Shown piece after piece: positions 24,653 to 33,363 of a DNA stretch of 41,389 nucleotides (its first letter is position 1; each line of letters begins with the position of its first letter). The position numbers and the translations under genes are program-made. The stretch comes from Sulfurihydrogenibium sp. (GTDB lineage Bacteria > Aquificota > Aquificia > Aquificales > Hydrogenothermaceae). A model generated the notes under the pieces. That model was not told the DNA's origin. It worked only from the letters and a program-made list of their open reading frames with translations, and did no database searches. The stretch lies in the NCBI RefSeq assembly GCF_028276765.1, contig NZ_JAPYVU010000009.1, positions 1 through 41,389 of the forward strand, given 5' to 3'.

Positions 24653-25186
24653 CTTGGCAATTGAATAGGTGACCCACACAAGCTTATTTTAAGTGAAACA
24701 TGAGACGTGAGAAGTGAGACGTTGGAGATTGGTTTATCAATATCTTAGCTATTTTTGTTTGATTATGTGATAGGTTGGTGAAATGATTCAGCAGTCAGTG
24801 AAGCTAAGGTATTGGTAATGTGATTTTATTTTTTGATGTTTGATTTAAGCTTGTGTAGTGATGTTTTTAAAGAGATTTTTTGAAAAGTAAATGTAAGTGT
24901 TTGTTAAAATAGACTTTTTAATTTTGAATTTTTTAATGCTTAATTTTTTGAAAATTTGTAATTTTTTATTTTAAAATTTTTTAAGATCGGGAAGTTAAGG
25001 AGTGGTATTTGCAGCGAGCTTCTGAGTTTGTGGTTTTCAGCGGTTGGCTTGTGATGGGATGTTAAAGGATAAAATAATAAAATATAATAATATATTTTCT
25101 GTATATCGAGGTTTGCTGCAAAAAACTTCAACTTGCGGATTTTTTAAAAATTTGGTATAATGTTTTACAACTTGGCAATTGAATAA
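24653..25186 (+). repeat. Duplicated leader-like 15-mer around a 500-bp A/T-rich stretch
   Basis: CTTGGCAATTGAATA occurs at 24653-24667 and again at 25172-25186, 40 bases before the first CRISPR repeat. The stretch between contains TGAGACGTGAGAAGTGAGAC (near 24701-24720), the same kind of sequence found in the palindromic elements at the far end of the array. I see no credible gene in it. Confidence 0.5.
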
Positions 25187-25225
25187 GGTTTTTGCGAATT
25201 TATTTTTGAGTTAAAAGTTAACGGG
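25134..25225 (+). promoter_or_regulatory. Probable CRISPR leader with promoter
   Basis: TTGCGG (25134-25139), 17 bases and TATAAT (25157-25162) point into the array, which begins about 60 bases on. The region is A/T-rich and carries the CTTGGCAATTGAATA box. The leader side is supported by the pattern of repeat decay: left repeats are identical, while the far-right ones are degenerate. Confidence 0.65.
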
Positions 25226-26098
25226 GTTCCATCTGAACCGTGTGGGTTATAAAGCATAAACCATAATACATCCCTCCTATAATTAATTTTGTTCCATCTG
25301 AACCGTGTGGGTTATAAAGTTTCAAAAGTTTCCAAATCCTTGACAAGATATTTAAGTTCCATCTGAACCGTGTGGGTTATAAAGATTTCTTGATCGAGAG
25401 TTTAAAAAGTTCTCGATCTAGTTCCATCTGAACCGTGTGGGTTATAAAGAGGGGCTATAAATGTCGTTATCGTAGGGATAATTCCGTTCCATCTGAACCG
25501 TGTGGGTTATAAAGACCTTTACGTAGGATCCTTCTCCATTTGTATAGACGGTTACATCTGAACCGTGTGGGTTATAAAGGACGAGAACTAACATAAACCT
25601 TTAAAACAACATTAGAGTTACATCTGAACCGTGTGGGTTATAAAGTCCGGTTCAGGAACAGGGAGCTCAAACAATATCCATGTTACATCTGAACCGTGTG
25701 GGTTATAAAGACAGCTGAAAAATCAAGAATGCCTAACGTACAAGTTCCATCTGAACCGTGTGGGTTATAAAGATTTAGGCTGACAAAGATCTGAATCTCC
25801 CAATCCCCGTTACATCTGAACCGTGTGGGTTAGAAAGCGTTTTTTATGTCTATATAGGTAGTTTCGTAGCACTGTTCCATCTGAACCGTGTGGGTTAGAA
25901 AGCCGAATGATGGAGGAGGCTGCTATGAAAAGAAACATGTTCCATCTGAACCGTGTGGGTTAGAAAGAAATATGAACATCGTGATCTTCTCTAGTTCTAC
26001 ACCGTTCCATCTGAACCGTGTGGGTTAGAAAGCTATCAAGCACAAACTCTTGTCCGTAGAATGAGCCGAGTTCCATCTGAACCGTGTGGGTTTTGTAA

Positions 26099-26197
26099 GG
26101 TGAGACGTGAGATGTGAGACGTGAGACGTTTTAAAAGAATGATATTGGTTTAAATTCTTCTACGTTTTACGTTCCACGTTTCACTTCTCACGTTAAA
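26099..26197. repeat. Palindromic element 1 in a CRISPR spacer position
   Basis: About 99 bases between the repeats at 26070 and 26198. The left arm GTGAGACGTGAGATGTGAGA... is matched by the imperfect complement ...CGTTTCACTTCTCACGTT on the right, giving arms of about 40 bases. It is nearly three times the normal spacer length. Confidence 0.75.
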
Positions 26198-26282
26198 GTT
26201 CCATCTGAACCGTGTGGGTTAGAAAGAGATTATTGATGACTACGGCTACATTATAATCATTTTTACATCTGAACCGTGTGGT

Positions 26283-26380
26283 GGGTCATGTGAAGTGAAA
26301 TGCAAGATGTAAGAAGTAATATGTTTCATAAGAACGGTGATAGTTTAAATAACGCTTCACGTTTTACGTCTTACGTTTAA
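26283..26380. repeat. Palindromic element 2 in a CRISPR spacer position
   Basis: About 98 bases between the repeats at 26262 and 26381. Left arm ATGTGAAGTGAAATGCAAG, right arm CACGTTTTACGTCTTACGTT. It is related to element 1 but diverged. The repeat in front is broken at its 3' end (GTGTGGTGGG). Confidence 0.65.
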
Positions 26381-26409
26381 GCTGTATCTGAACCATGTTG
26401 GTTATGCAA

Positions 26410-26490
26410 ATTGAAAAGTGGAAGTGAGATGTGAGACAGATTTAAACTCTTTTTACATTTCACGGTTCATTTTTCACGTCTCGCTTACAG
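26410..26490. repeat. Palindromic element 3 at the array end
   Basis: About 80 bases between the degenerate repeat at 26381 and the repeat vestige near 26492. Left arm GTGGAAGTGAGATGTGAGAC, right arm TTTCACGGTTCATTTTTCAC then GTCTCGC. It is the most worn of the three. Confidence 0.6.
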
Positions 26491-26558
26491 CATTCCATCT
26501 TGAAATTTTTAGTCAAAAAGGTTATCTTATTCAAATCTAATTTAAAATAGAGGGTTAT

Positions 26559-27851
26559 GTGAAAAACTTAAAGATAAATTTTATAAGCTTAGGCTGTCCT
26601 AAGAATCTTGTAGATACAGAAGTTTTAATTGGAAAGTTAAATCAAGAAAATATAAGCTTTACAGCCAATCCGGAAGAGGCGGATGTTATATTAATAAATA
26701 CATGTGGATTTATTGAGCCTGCAAAAGAAGAATCTATTGAAACAATCTTAGAAGCTGTCAAGCTGAAACAAAATTCAAACAAAAAAATAATCGTTACAGG
26801 CTGTTTGGTAGAGCGTTATAAACAAGAACTTGAAAAAGAAATTCCGGAAGTAGACTACTTCATTGACCTAAAAAATCAATCTCAAATTCCAGTATTATTT
26901 GACATAAAACCCAAAGAAAACACAAAAAGAATAATATCAACTCCAAAACACACAGCCTACCTAAAAATCTCTGAAGGATGCGACCATACATGTAGTTTTT
27001 GTGCCATTCCAAACATAAGAGGAAAACATAGAAGTAAGCCAATAAAAGCTCTGGTAGAAGAAGCAAAATACCTTGCAGATTTAGGCGTTAAAGAGTTAAA
27101 CATCGTATCTCAAGATACAAGCTACTACGGATATGATTTATACGGAAAACCGATGTTGTTTGAACTTTTAAAGCAGCTTGAAAAAATAGATGGCATAAAA
27201 TGGATAAGACTTTACTATCTTTATCCATCAACAGTAGATGAGGATTTCTTTAAATTCATAAAAGACAGTGAAAAAATTCTTCATTATATAGAAATGCCAA
27301 TTCAACACTCAGAAGATAAAATCTTAAAAGATATGATGAGAGGATACAGAAAGAAAAAACTTTATCAAATCCTACATTGGAAAGAAAAATACACGCCAGA
27401 TATGACAATCAGAAGCTCTGTTATTGTAGGCTATCCAACAGAGACAGAAGAGGATTTTGAAAGCTTGAAAAATTTTATACAAGAAGCTCAGTTTGATTGG
27501 CTTGGTGTTTTTGTATATTCCCATGAAGAAGGAACGCCTGCTTACCAAAAACATAAAGACAAAATCCCAAAAAAAGAAAAAATCAGAAGATTTAATGAAA
27601 TTACAGCATTGCAAGAAAACATCACAGAACAGAAAAATAAAAGCTTAATAGGCAAAGAATTAGATATAATAATTGATGGATTTTCGGAAGAATGGGAAAC
27701 CCTGCCAATTGGAAGAAGCTATAGAAGTGCTTTTGAGATAGACGGCGTTGTATACGTAGAAACAACAGAACCTGTTAATGTTGGAGATATTATAAAAGTA
27801 AGAATAAAAGATACTATCGATAAATACGATGTTGTTGGAGAAGCTGAGTGA
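26559..27851 (+). CDS. rimO: Ribosomal protein S12 methylthiotransferase
   Basis: A radical-SAM enzyme with two Fe-S clusters that adds a methylthio group to an Asp of ribosomal protein S12. The start is GTG at 26559, after AGAGGG. N-terminal cluster cysteines are Cys13 ([12 protein letters not shown], diagnostic of RimO over MiaB), Cys49 (INTCGFI) and Cys82 (TGCLVERY). The radical-SAM motif is CDHTCSFC (Cys141, 145, 148). The last 70 residues form the TRAM domain. Length (430) is typical. The stop overlaps the GTG of mtnA. No promoter is obvious, since the CRISPR array ends only about 55 bases upstream, so read-through from the array is possible. Confidence 0.95.
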   Translation: MKNLKINFISLGCPKNLVDTEVLIGKLNQENISFTANPEEADVILINTCGFIEPAKEESIETILEAVKLKQNSNKKIIVTGCLVERYKQELEKEIPEVDYFIDLKNQSQIPVLFDIKPKENTKRIISTPKHTAYLKISEGCDHTCSFCAIPNIRGKHRSKPIKALVEEAKYLADLGVKELNIVSQDTSYYGYDLYGKPMLFELLKQLEKIDGIKWIRLYYLYPSTVDEDFFKFIKDSEKILHYIEMPIQHSEDKILKDMMRGYRKKKLYQILHWKEKYTPDMTIRSSVIVGYPTETEEDFESLKNFIQEAQFDWLGVFVYSHEEGTPAYQKHKDKIPKKEKIRRFNEITALQENITEQKNKSLIGKELDIIIDGFSEEWETLPIGRSYRSAFEIDGVVYVETTEPVNVGDIIKVRIKDTIDKYDVVGEAE

Positions 27852-28867
27852 GAAAGTTAAAAGATATAAAGCCGTTAGAACTTAAAGATGATGTTTTATA
27901 TGTAATAAATCAGTTAAAACTTCCACATGAGTTAGTATGGGAAAAGCTTGAAACCTTAGCAGACTATGAAAAAGCAATAAAAGATATGATTGTTAGAGGT
28001 GCTCCGTTAATCGGAATAGTTGGAGCATATGGATTTTATACAGGAATAAAAGAAGGCATTGATTACATTCAAGTTTATGAAAGATTAAAACAGACAAGAC
28101 CAACGGCAGTAAACCTGTTTTGGGCTCTTGATAGAATGAAATCTATCTATGAAAAATACGGAAATGATTTAAACCTGCTTCTAAAAGAGGCAAAGAGAAT
28201 AGAAGTAGAAGATTATCACGCAAACAGGTCGATTGGTGGATACGGAGAGGTTTTAATTCCAAAGAAAGCAAACATTTTAACCCATTGTAATACCGGTGCA
28301 TTGGCAACTGCCGGCTGGGGAACAGCTCTTGGAATCATAAGGTCTGCATTTGAAAATGATAAAGATATAACCGTTTACGTAGATGAAACAAGACCTTATC
28401 TACAAGGTTCAAGATTGACCGCTTGGGAGCTTTTGCAAGAGGGGATACCTCATTATATAATTACAGACTCATCAGCCGGCTTTTTAATTAAAAAAGGAAT
28501 GATAGATGTAATCGTAGTTGGTGCCGATAGAATAACATTAAACGGTGATGTAGCAAATAAAATAGGAACTTATAGCCTTTCAATCCTTGCAAAACATCAC
28601 AATATTCCGCTCTATGTTGCAGCTCCAAGCTCTAGCTTTGATTTTAACTTAGAATCTGGAGATGAAATACCAATTGAAGAAAGAAACGAAGATGAAGTAA
28701 AAAACTGTCACTGCTGTAAAGTTGCACCGCAGCAGTCTAAAGCATTAAACTACTCATTTGACATAACACCTGCAGAAAATATTACAGCTATAATAACAGA
28801 AAAAGGTATAATAGAAAAGCCAAATAAGGAAAAAATTTTAAAATTTTTTGGGAGAAAGTTATCATGA
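27848..28867 (+). CDS. mtnA: Methylthioribose-1-phosphate isomerase
   Basis: This enzyme isomerises 5-methylthioribose 1-phosphate to methylthioribulose 1-phosphate in the methionine salvage pathway. The 339-residue sequence has the expected [16 protein letters not shown], the catalytic Cys147 in [29 protein letters not shown] and Asp227 in [20 protein letters not shown]. The related translation factor eIF2B subunits lack the Cys/Asp pair seen here, which supports the isomerase call. The GTG start overlaps the rimO stop (GTGA), and its own end overlaps yvcK by 4 bases. No other mtn genes are visible, so the rest of the pathway lies elsewhere or is incomplete. Confidence 0.94.
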   Translation: MRKLKDIKPLELKDDVLYVINQLKLPHELVWEKLETLADYEKAIKDMIVRGAPLIGIVGAYGFYTGIKEGIDYIQVYERLKQTRPTAVNLFWALDRMKSIYEKYGNDLNLLLKEAKRIEVEDYHANRSIGGYGEVLIPKKANILTHCNTGALATAGWGTALGIIRSAFENDKDITVYVDETRPYLQGSRLTAWELLQEGIPHYIITDSSAGFLIKKGMIDVIVVGADRITLNGDVANKIGTYSLSILAKHHNIPLYVAAPSSSFDFNLESGDEIPIEERNEDEVKNCHCCKVAPQQSKALNYSFDITPAENITAIITEKGIIEKPNKEKILKFFGRKLS

Positions 28868-29856
28868 AAGTTGTAGCAATTGGTGGGGGAACTGGATTAA
28901 GCACACTTTTAAGAGGATTAAAGTATTTTGTCCCGGACATAATACAGGATTTGACAGCTATAGTTACGGTTTCTGATAATGGGGGAAGCACCGGGATTTT
29001 AAGAAAAGAGCTTAACATACCTGCTCCTGGGGATGTTAGAAACTGTATTACAGCTTTGGCTGAAGATGAGGATATACTAACAAAAGTAATGCAGTATAGA
29101 TTTGAAGAAGGGGAAGGTCTGAAAGGTCATAGCTTTGGAAATTTATTTTTGACTGTTTTGACAAAAATTACAGGAGATTTTTTAGAAGCTGTAGAAATAA
29201 CATCCAAAATCTTAAAAATTAAAGGTCATATAATTCCATCTACAGATTCCATGGTAAATTTGGTAGCAGAGTTTACAGATGGAAATATCATTAAAGGTGA
29301 AGTTGAAATTACAGAGTATGGTAGAAAATTAATCGCAAAGATAAAAAGGATATGGCTTGAGCCGGAGGATGTAAGAGCTCCACAAAAAGCTGTAGATAGT
29401 ATATTAGATGCAGATATGATAATACTTGGACCGGGTAGCTTGTTTACAAGTATAATTCCTAACCTGCTTATAAAAGATATAAGAGATGTTGTATTAAACT
29501 CAAAAGCTTTTAAGCTTTACATATGCAACGTCATGACTCAGTATGGTGAAACAGATGGCTTTACAGCTTCAGACCATGTAAAAGCACTAAATAAAATAGT
29601 AACAGGTGATGAAGAGTCAACATTTTTAAATGCAGTACTGCTAAATACAACCATTCCACCGGATGAAGTTCTCAAAAGATACTTAAAAGAAAATTCAGAG
29701 CCTGTTGTGGCAGATGTTGGAAATCTATCAAGAATGGGACTTACAGTTTATGCAAAAGATTTATTAGACGAAGGAAACTATGCAAGACATAGTCCTAAAA
29801 AATTAGATGCAGCAATTTTAGAAATTATCAACAATTTAAAAGTGCATGCAGTTTAA
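28864..29856 (+). CDS. yvcK: YvcK/CofD-like protein (gluconeogenesis factor family)
   Basis: A 330-residue member of the YvcK family, related to the transferase CofD. YvcK binds UDP-sugars and helps shape cells during growth on gluconeogenic carbon. Motifs are [17 protein letters not shown] at the start, [26 protein letters not shown] and [20 protein letters not shown]. It has no membrane segment. The ATGA overlap with mtnA and the 11-base overlap with nadB place it inside a coupled operon. Regulation through UDP-GlcNAc is known from Bacillus and only inferred here. In many bacteria yvcK sits with rapZ and whiA; that context is absent. Confidence 0.92.
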   Translation: MKVVAIGGGTGLSTLLRGLKYFVPDIIQDLTAIVTVSDNGGSTGILRKELNIPAPGDVRNCITALAEDEDILTKVMQYRFEEGEGLKGHSFGNLFLTVLTKITGDFLEAVEITSKILKIKGHIIPSTDSMVNLVAEFTDGNIIKGEVEITEYGRKLIAKIKRIWLEPEDVRAPQKAVDSILDADMIILGPGSLFTSIIPNLLIKDIRDVVLNSKAFKLYICNVMTQYGETDGFTASDHVKALNKIVTGDEESTFLNAVLLNTTIPPDEVLKRYLKENSEPVVADVGNLSRMGLTVYAKDLLDEGNYARHSPKKLDAAILEIINNLKVHAV

Positions 29857-31420
29857 TAGATATTTAACCTGTTTTAATACAAAAGAATTACCGGAAGAAA
29901 GGGTTGATACGATTATTGTTGGAACCGGACTTGCCGGCATCTCTACCGCTTATTATCTCTTGCAGCTTGGCATAAAACCACTACTCATAACAAAGAAAAA
30001 GCCGGGTATATCAAACTCTTTCTTAGCTCAGGGTGGAATAGCCGCTGCAATCTCTCCGGAAGATTCTACAGAATTACACTATGAAGATACATTAAAAGCA
30101 GGTAAAGGTCTATGCATAGAAAGAAACGTTAGACTTCTTGTTGAAGAAGGATTAGAAAGGGTCATAGATTTAATCAATATTGGTGTAAATTTTGATAGAG
30201 ATGAAAAAGGTTTTATTAAACTTACAAGAGAAGGGGCACATTCAAGAAATAGAGTCTTACACTCAAAAGACAAAACAGGTTATGAGATAGGAAAAACTCT
30301 GCTGTCGTATGTGAAAGATAAAGTAAGCTTAGCAGATGGCTATTATTTAGAAGAGATTTTAACAGATGAAGATAGATACGTAGGAATTATCCTGTCAGAT
30401 GGAAACAGTCAAAAGGTGATAAGGTCTAAATCTATCGTTTTAGCAACAGGTGGCTATAGTGCAATATATTTACGAAATACCTCTGCTTACAATGTGGCAG
30501 GAGATACAATCTCTGTTGCTTATAGGGCAGGCTGTGAGCTTATGGATTTAGAGTTTGTTCAGTTCCATCCAACAGCTATTTACTTAGAAGGAAAACCAGG
30601 ATGGCTTATATCAGAAGCAGTAAGAGGAGAAGGTGCTATACTTGTTGATGAAAACGGTGAAAGATTTATCGATGAGCTAAAACCAAGAGATGAAGTAGCT
30701 AAAGCAATATTTAAAAAATACCAAGAAGGACATAAAGTATTTTTAGACATAAAACCTTTATTAGAAAAAGGTATTGACTTTAAAGAAAGATTTCCTAATG
30801 TTTATAGTATGTTGAAAGAATTCGGTCTTGAAAACGAAACAAGAATACCGGTAAGCCCATCTGCCCATTATACGATAGGTGGCATAAAAGCAGATTTAAA
30901 CGGAAAAACGGATATAAAAGGACTTTTTGCAGTTGGTGAAACTTCGTCAACAGGCGTCCATGGAGCAAACAGACTTGCAAGCAATTCGCTTTTGGAGTGC
31001 ATAGTATCCGGATATAAAACAGCATATACTGTATATTTACACAATATTTATGCTAATATATTAGATGTAGATATTAAAAATGAAACACAAACAAAAGAAC
31101 AGTTAAGCAAAGAAGAAAGGGCTGAAGTTTTAAAGAATATAAAAACTATCATGTGGGAAAAGGCAGGGCTAATTAGAAGCAGAGAAAGTTTAGAAAGCGC
31201 TATTTTAGACTTAGAAAATCTATATAATTCAATAGATAAATTCTGTAATGTTAGATATCTCAAAGATTTAATAATTCTTGGAAAAGGTATATGTGAAGCA
31301 GCTTTGAAAAGAGAAGAAAGCAGAGGTGTTCATTACAGAATTGATTTTCCGGAGGAAAACGAGGAGTTTAAAAAACATTCAATCTTAGAAAAAAATTTTA
31401 AAATAAACCATAGGAAGTGA
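29846..31420 (+). CDS. nadB: L-aspartate oxidase
   Basis: This flavoenzyme oxidises L-aspartate to iminoaspartate, the first step of de novo NAD synthesis. The 524-residue protein has the FAD motif IIVGTGLAGISTAYYLL, SFLAQGGIAAAISPEDS, the HSRNRVLHSKDKTG substrate region, LEFVQFHPTAIY and HYTIGGIKADLNG, then STGVHGANRLASNSLLEC. The pattern and length separate it from succinate dehydrogenase flavoprotein. The start lies within the end of yvcK. NadA and NadC are not in the window. Known NadB enzymes can use fumarate as acceptor under low oxygen, which would suit this type of organism. A palindromic repeat begins 13 bases after the stop. Confidence 0.95.
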   Translation: MQFNRYLTCFNTKELPEERVDTIIVGTGLAGISTAYYLLQLGIKPLLITKKKPGISNSFLAQGGIAAAISPEDSTELHYEDTLKAGKGLCIERNVRLLVEEGLERVIDLINIGVNFDRDEKGFIKLTREGAHSRNRVLHSKDKTGYEIGKTLLSYVKDKVSLADGYYLEEILTDEDRYVGIILSDGNSQKVIRSKSIVLATGGYSAIYLRNTSAYNVAGDTISVAYRAGCELMDLEFVQFHPTAIYLEGKPGWLISEAVRGEGAILVDENGERFIDELKPRDEVAKAIFKKYQEGHKVFLDIKPLLEKGIDFKERFPNVYSMLKEFGLENETRIPVSPSAHYTIGGIKADLNGKTDIKGLFAVGETSSTGVHGANRLASNSLLECIVSGYKTAYTVYLHNIYANILDVDIKNETQTKEQLSKEERAEVLKNIKTIMWEKAGLIRSRESLESAILDLENLYNSIDKFCNVRYLKDLIILGKGICEAALKREESRGVHYRIDFPEENEEFKKHSILEKNFKINHRK

Positions 31421-31432
31421 CAACAGTAAAGA

Positions 31433-31580
31433 TGTTCCAAAAACTCAAATCGTCATTCTGCAGCCGGCAAAAATCTCATAATTTTCTTTTCAAATCAAAA
31501 AATCAAAAAAGAGATCTTTCGATATTACGACCTCGAGATGACAAGGAAAGGCAAACTTACGGGAATTTTGGAACACTCTT
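31433..31580 (+). repeat. Palindromic repeat family 1, full-length copy
   Basis: Left end TGTTCCAAAAACTC, GTCATTCTGCAGCCGGC, centre CTTTTCAAATCAAAAAATC, right arm GAGATCTTTCGATATTACG, right end TTTTGGAACACTCTT. It is nearly identical in its centre to the copy at 18775-18926. Confidence 0.85.
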
Positions 31581-31590
31581 ATTACAATAG

Positions 31591-31619
31591 TTGCTATTTT
31601 CCGTAAAAAAGTGTAAAAT
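31591..31619 (+). promoter_or_regulatory. Promoter of the structured leader and atpC
   Basis: TTGCTA (31591-31596), exactly 17 bases, TAAAAT (31614-31619). The start of transcription would be near 31627, leaving about 410 bases before the atpC start. Confidence 0.6.
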
Positions 31620-31699
31620 AATAAATTATTATAAATAGAAAACTATTAACTACAAAAAGTGTGAAGAGATATACGGAAGCAATAGAATACTATTGATTA

Positions 31700-32035
31700 A
31701 TTATGAAAAAAAGATTGACAGCTCCTGTAGAAAATGGAAAAGTAAGACAGCTACCCAAAAACCTGTCAACCAATGGAAGTAGCAGATGAGAGGTCTGCCC
31801 ACAGGTAGACATAAAAGCTGGCAAGTTCTTTCCATAGTCTCAGGCTTTTGCTGTCTTGAAAGGTCTTACAAAGATCTTTATTCTTTGAAGCGTGTTATAA
31901 TTTCAAAGGATTGGATAGCAGTGGCTGATAGGACACTTCCAAAATACCGCCTGTTGGGGTCGGAAGTGTCTGAAATGGCGGAATACAAATACCCCAACCC
32001 AAACTGTGCGAGTTTTATACAGTTTGGTTGACCAG
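31700..32035 (+). ncRNA. Structured RNA candidate: atpC leader or independent small RNA
   Basis: No credible protein explains this stretch, but complementary segments are dense. Stem A is GACACTTCC (31932-31940) with GGAAGTGTC (31962-31970). Stem C is GTTGGGGT (31953-31960) with ACCCCAAC (31991-31998). A and C interleave as an H-type pseudoknot, and CCGCC (31947-31951) with GGCGG (31977-31981) could add a third crossing stem. A 9-bp hairpin follows: CCAAACTGT (31999-32007) with ACAGTTTGG (32019-32027), 13 bases before atpC. Upstream, segment 31761-31769 can pair with TTGACAG (31715-31721) through CTGTCAA or with ACAGGT (31801-31806) through ACCTGT, but not both. This looks like a regulatory RNA. 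I do not recognise a known riboswitch, 6S RNA, tmRNA or RNase P RNA in it. Confidence 0.5.
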
Positions 32036-32040
32036 GAAAA

Positions 32041-32445
32041 ATGTATAGATTGGACGTAGTTACTCCAACAGGTAGTGTATTTAGTGGTGATGTTTATCAG
32101 ACTGTAATTACAACAGCCGATGGCGAAATTGGTATTCTTGAAAATCATATGCTACTACTTACAAATATAACTCCCGGAAAATTAAGAATTGAGAAAGCTG
32201 ACGGAGAAGTAAAAGAATTTGCAGTAACTTATGGTGTTTTAGATGTTAGAGGCGATAAGGTTATTGCTCTTGTAGAAGAAGTTTTTGAGCTTGATAAAAT
32301 TAATGTTGAGAACGAAAAAAAGCTTTTAGAAGAAGCTAATCAAAAGCTACAAAATGAAAATCTTTCAGAAGAAGAGAAAGAGCATTACGAAAAACAAATA
32401 CTAAGGTCGCAAACTTTATTAGACCTTGCATCTGCTAAGGTTTGA
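32041..32445 (+). CDS. atpC: F-type ATP synthase epsilon subunit
   Basis: A 134-residue subunit of the F1 central stalk that couples rotation and can inhibit ATP hydrolysis. The N-terminal beta-sandwich shows YRLDVVTPTGSVFSGDV, the signature TTADGEIGILENHMLLLTNI, and GVLDVRGDKVIALVEEV. The C-terminal half is the helical hairpin, rich in Glu and Lys (about 85-134). It stands apart from the other atp genes, which are not in the window. Its ribosome site is weak (CCAGGAAAA), and it is preceded by a strong hairpin and a long structured leader, so its expression may be controlled after transcription starts. Confidence 0.95.
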   Translation: MYRLDVVTPTGSVFSGDVYQTVITTADGEIGILENHMLLLTNITPGKLRIEKADGEVKEFAVTYGVLDVRGDKVIALVEEVFELDKINVENEKKLLEEANQKLQNENLSEEEKEHYEKQILRSQTLLDLASAKV

Positions 32446-32474
32446 ATGAATAAGTAATTTATAATTCTGAGAAC

Positions 32475-32608
32475 ATAGGTCCAGAATCGTCATTCTGTAG
32501 CCTGTAAGGAATCTACGGTTTTTGTTCCTTTCTTTCTAAAACACATTAATAACATAAGATTATTCGGTCTTACAACCTGAGGGATGACGATGTGGATTTT
32601 TAAAGCCT
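32475..32608 (+). repeat. Degenerate palindromic repeat family 1 copy
   Basis: Left part TCCAGAATCGTCATTCTGTAG, then GATTATTCGGTCTTACAACC, GGATGACGATGTGGATTTTT. The terminal GGAACA is lost. Confidence 0.55.
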
Positions 32609-32617
32609 CGGGGTATA

Positions 32618-32851
32618 ATACTAAAATATTAGTAGTAGTTTTTTCACATCTTGGGTGAGAAATTAGCAGTTTTTATAAATTAAAAAGGAGATCCTTCGGA
32701 CTTACGTCCTCAGGATGACAGGAAAAGGTTGATTGATAAGTGTTAAAGGAAGGACAACCTTATTTGTCATTCTGAGCGAAGCGAAGAATCTCCTACTTTT
32801 ACTAAATTTCTCACCCGACGTATACTAAAATATTAGTAGTAGTTTTTTCAC
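32618..32851 (+). repeat. Palindromic repeat family 2 flanked by 30-base direct repeats
   Basis: The element (about 32648-32823) runs from TTGGGTGAGAAATTAGC to TTTCTCACCCGACGT, with inner arms GAGATCCTTCGGACTTACG and GTCATTCTGAGCGAAGCG. It is bracketed by two identical 30-base copies at 32618-32647 and 32822-32851 (beginning ATACTAAAATATTAG, ending GTTTTTTCAC). The second copy touches the stop of the DUF4416 gene. I see no gene in the 32446-32847 gap. Confidence 0.75.
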
Positions 32852-33363
32852 TTCCTTGTTTTCTCACTTTTCAAATAAATTCTTCGTACTTCATTAAAAA
32901 AATCAGCGTTTTCTTTGTAGTCTAAATAACTCCATAATAGTGGCTGAAAACTTCCATGATGGTAAAGTAGCTGCATCTCAGCATAAACACCGTTTGATAA
33001 ATATATTCTTGAACCCTTGTCTTTATGGCTAAGTGCTACAACTTGATATTCATCAACATAAACCGGGTCTATATTAACTGTTCTATTCCCATCTACACGT
33101 AAACTATCTTCTAACTCCATAGAGTACTTTTTTATTTTTACACTGTCTTCTTTGTCTATTATTTCATCAAAAAGAACAAACTTTTTTATCAAACCTTCTC
33201 CCATCTCTTTTTCATAATAATGAGAGTATTCTAAGCCAAATTCTTTAGATTGAAGAATAATACTTCCAAAATTTTTTTGTAGCTCATCTATGGCTTTTGT
33301 TAAGTATTCTTGTTTATTTTTATTCCACATTAAGGCAAAAACAATTAAAGCTTTATTTTTCAA
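32848..33363 (-). CDS. DUF4416 family protein
   Basis: A 171-residue cytoplasmic protein of the uncharacterised DUF4416 family. Recognisable features are SHYYEKEMGEGLIKKFVLFDEII, the NIDPVYVDEYQVVALSHKDKG region (family pattern R-x-V-N-L-D-P-G-Y-L) and RIYLSNGVYAEMQLLYHHGSFQPL followed by a W-x-Y-x-D-Y motif. No catalytic residues are known to me. Its start overlaps the stop of the moaC-moaB gene by 4 bases, so it is the last gene of an eight-gene operon. Its own stop codon lies at the edge of a direct repeat flanking a family 2 element, so the 3' end may have been trimmed. Confidence 0.8.
   Translation of the reverse strand: MKNKALIVFALMWNKNKQEYLTKAIDELQKNFGSIILQSKEFGLEYSHYYEKEMGEGLIKKFVLFDEIIDKEDSVKIKKYSMELEDSLRVDGNRTVNIDPVYVDEYQVVALSHKDKGSRIYLSNGVYAEMQLLYHHGSFQPLLWSYLDYKENADFFNEVRRIYLKSEKTRK

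Larger units (their letters stand above)
25226..26505 (+). CRISPR. CRISPR array, 17 repeats with degenerate distal end
   Basis: The 29-base repeat begins GTTCCATCTG, continues AACCGTGTGG and ends GTTATAAAG. Repeats start at 25226, 25291, 25356, 25421, 25486, 25551, 25617, 25682, 25744, 25809, 25874, 25939, 26004, 26070, 26198, 26262 and 26381. Fourteen spacers are 33-37 bases long. From 25809 most repeats end GTTAGAAAG, and some have GTTACATC at the start, so two sequence generations are visible. The last repeats (26070, 26262, 26381) have decayed 3' ends, and a vestige (ATTCCATCTTGAA, about 26492-26504) follows. I infer transcription on the plus strand from the leader promoter, the GAAAG-type 3' handle and decay at the right end. 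No cas gene is present, so the type cannot be assigned. Confidence 0.97.

Noticed and set aside
25226-26505. cas genes belonging to the array
   Set aside because: Neighbouring genes are ruvB, EVE-domain, rimO and mtnA; no Cas motif seen in the window.
31700-31800. Possible tail of a TnpB-type gene with guide RNA
   Set aside because: A frame reads KKRLTAPVENGKVRQLPKN, but none of the TnpB RuvC or zinc motifs precede it; stop codons do.
31786-32031. 81-codon open frame before atpC
   Set aside because: It matches no family I know, lacks a ribosome site and lies across the interleaved stems of the RNA candidate.
31700-32035. tmRNA, RNase P RNA, 6S RNA or a cobalamin riboswitch
   Set aside because: No tag-peptide or tRNA-like end, no RNase P core sequences, a knotted rather than rod-like fold, and only a chance GCCACTG on the opposite strand.
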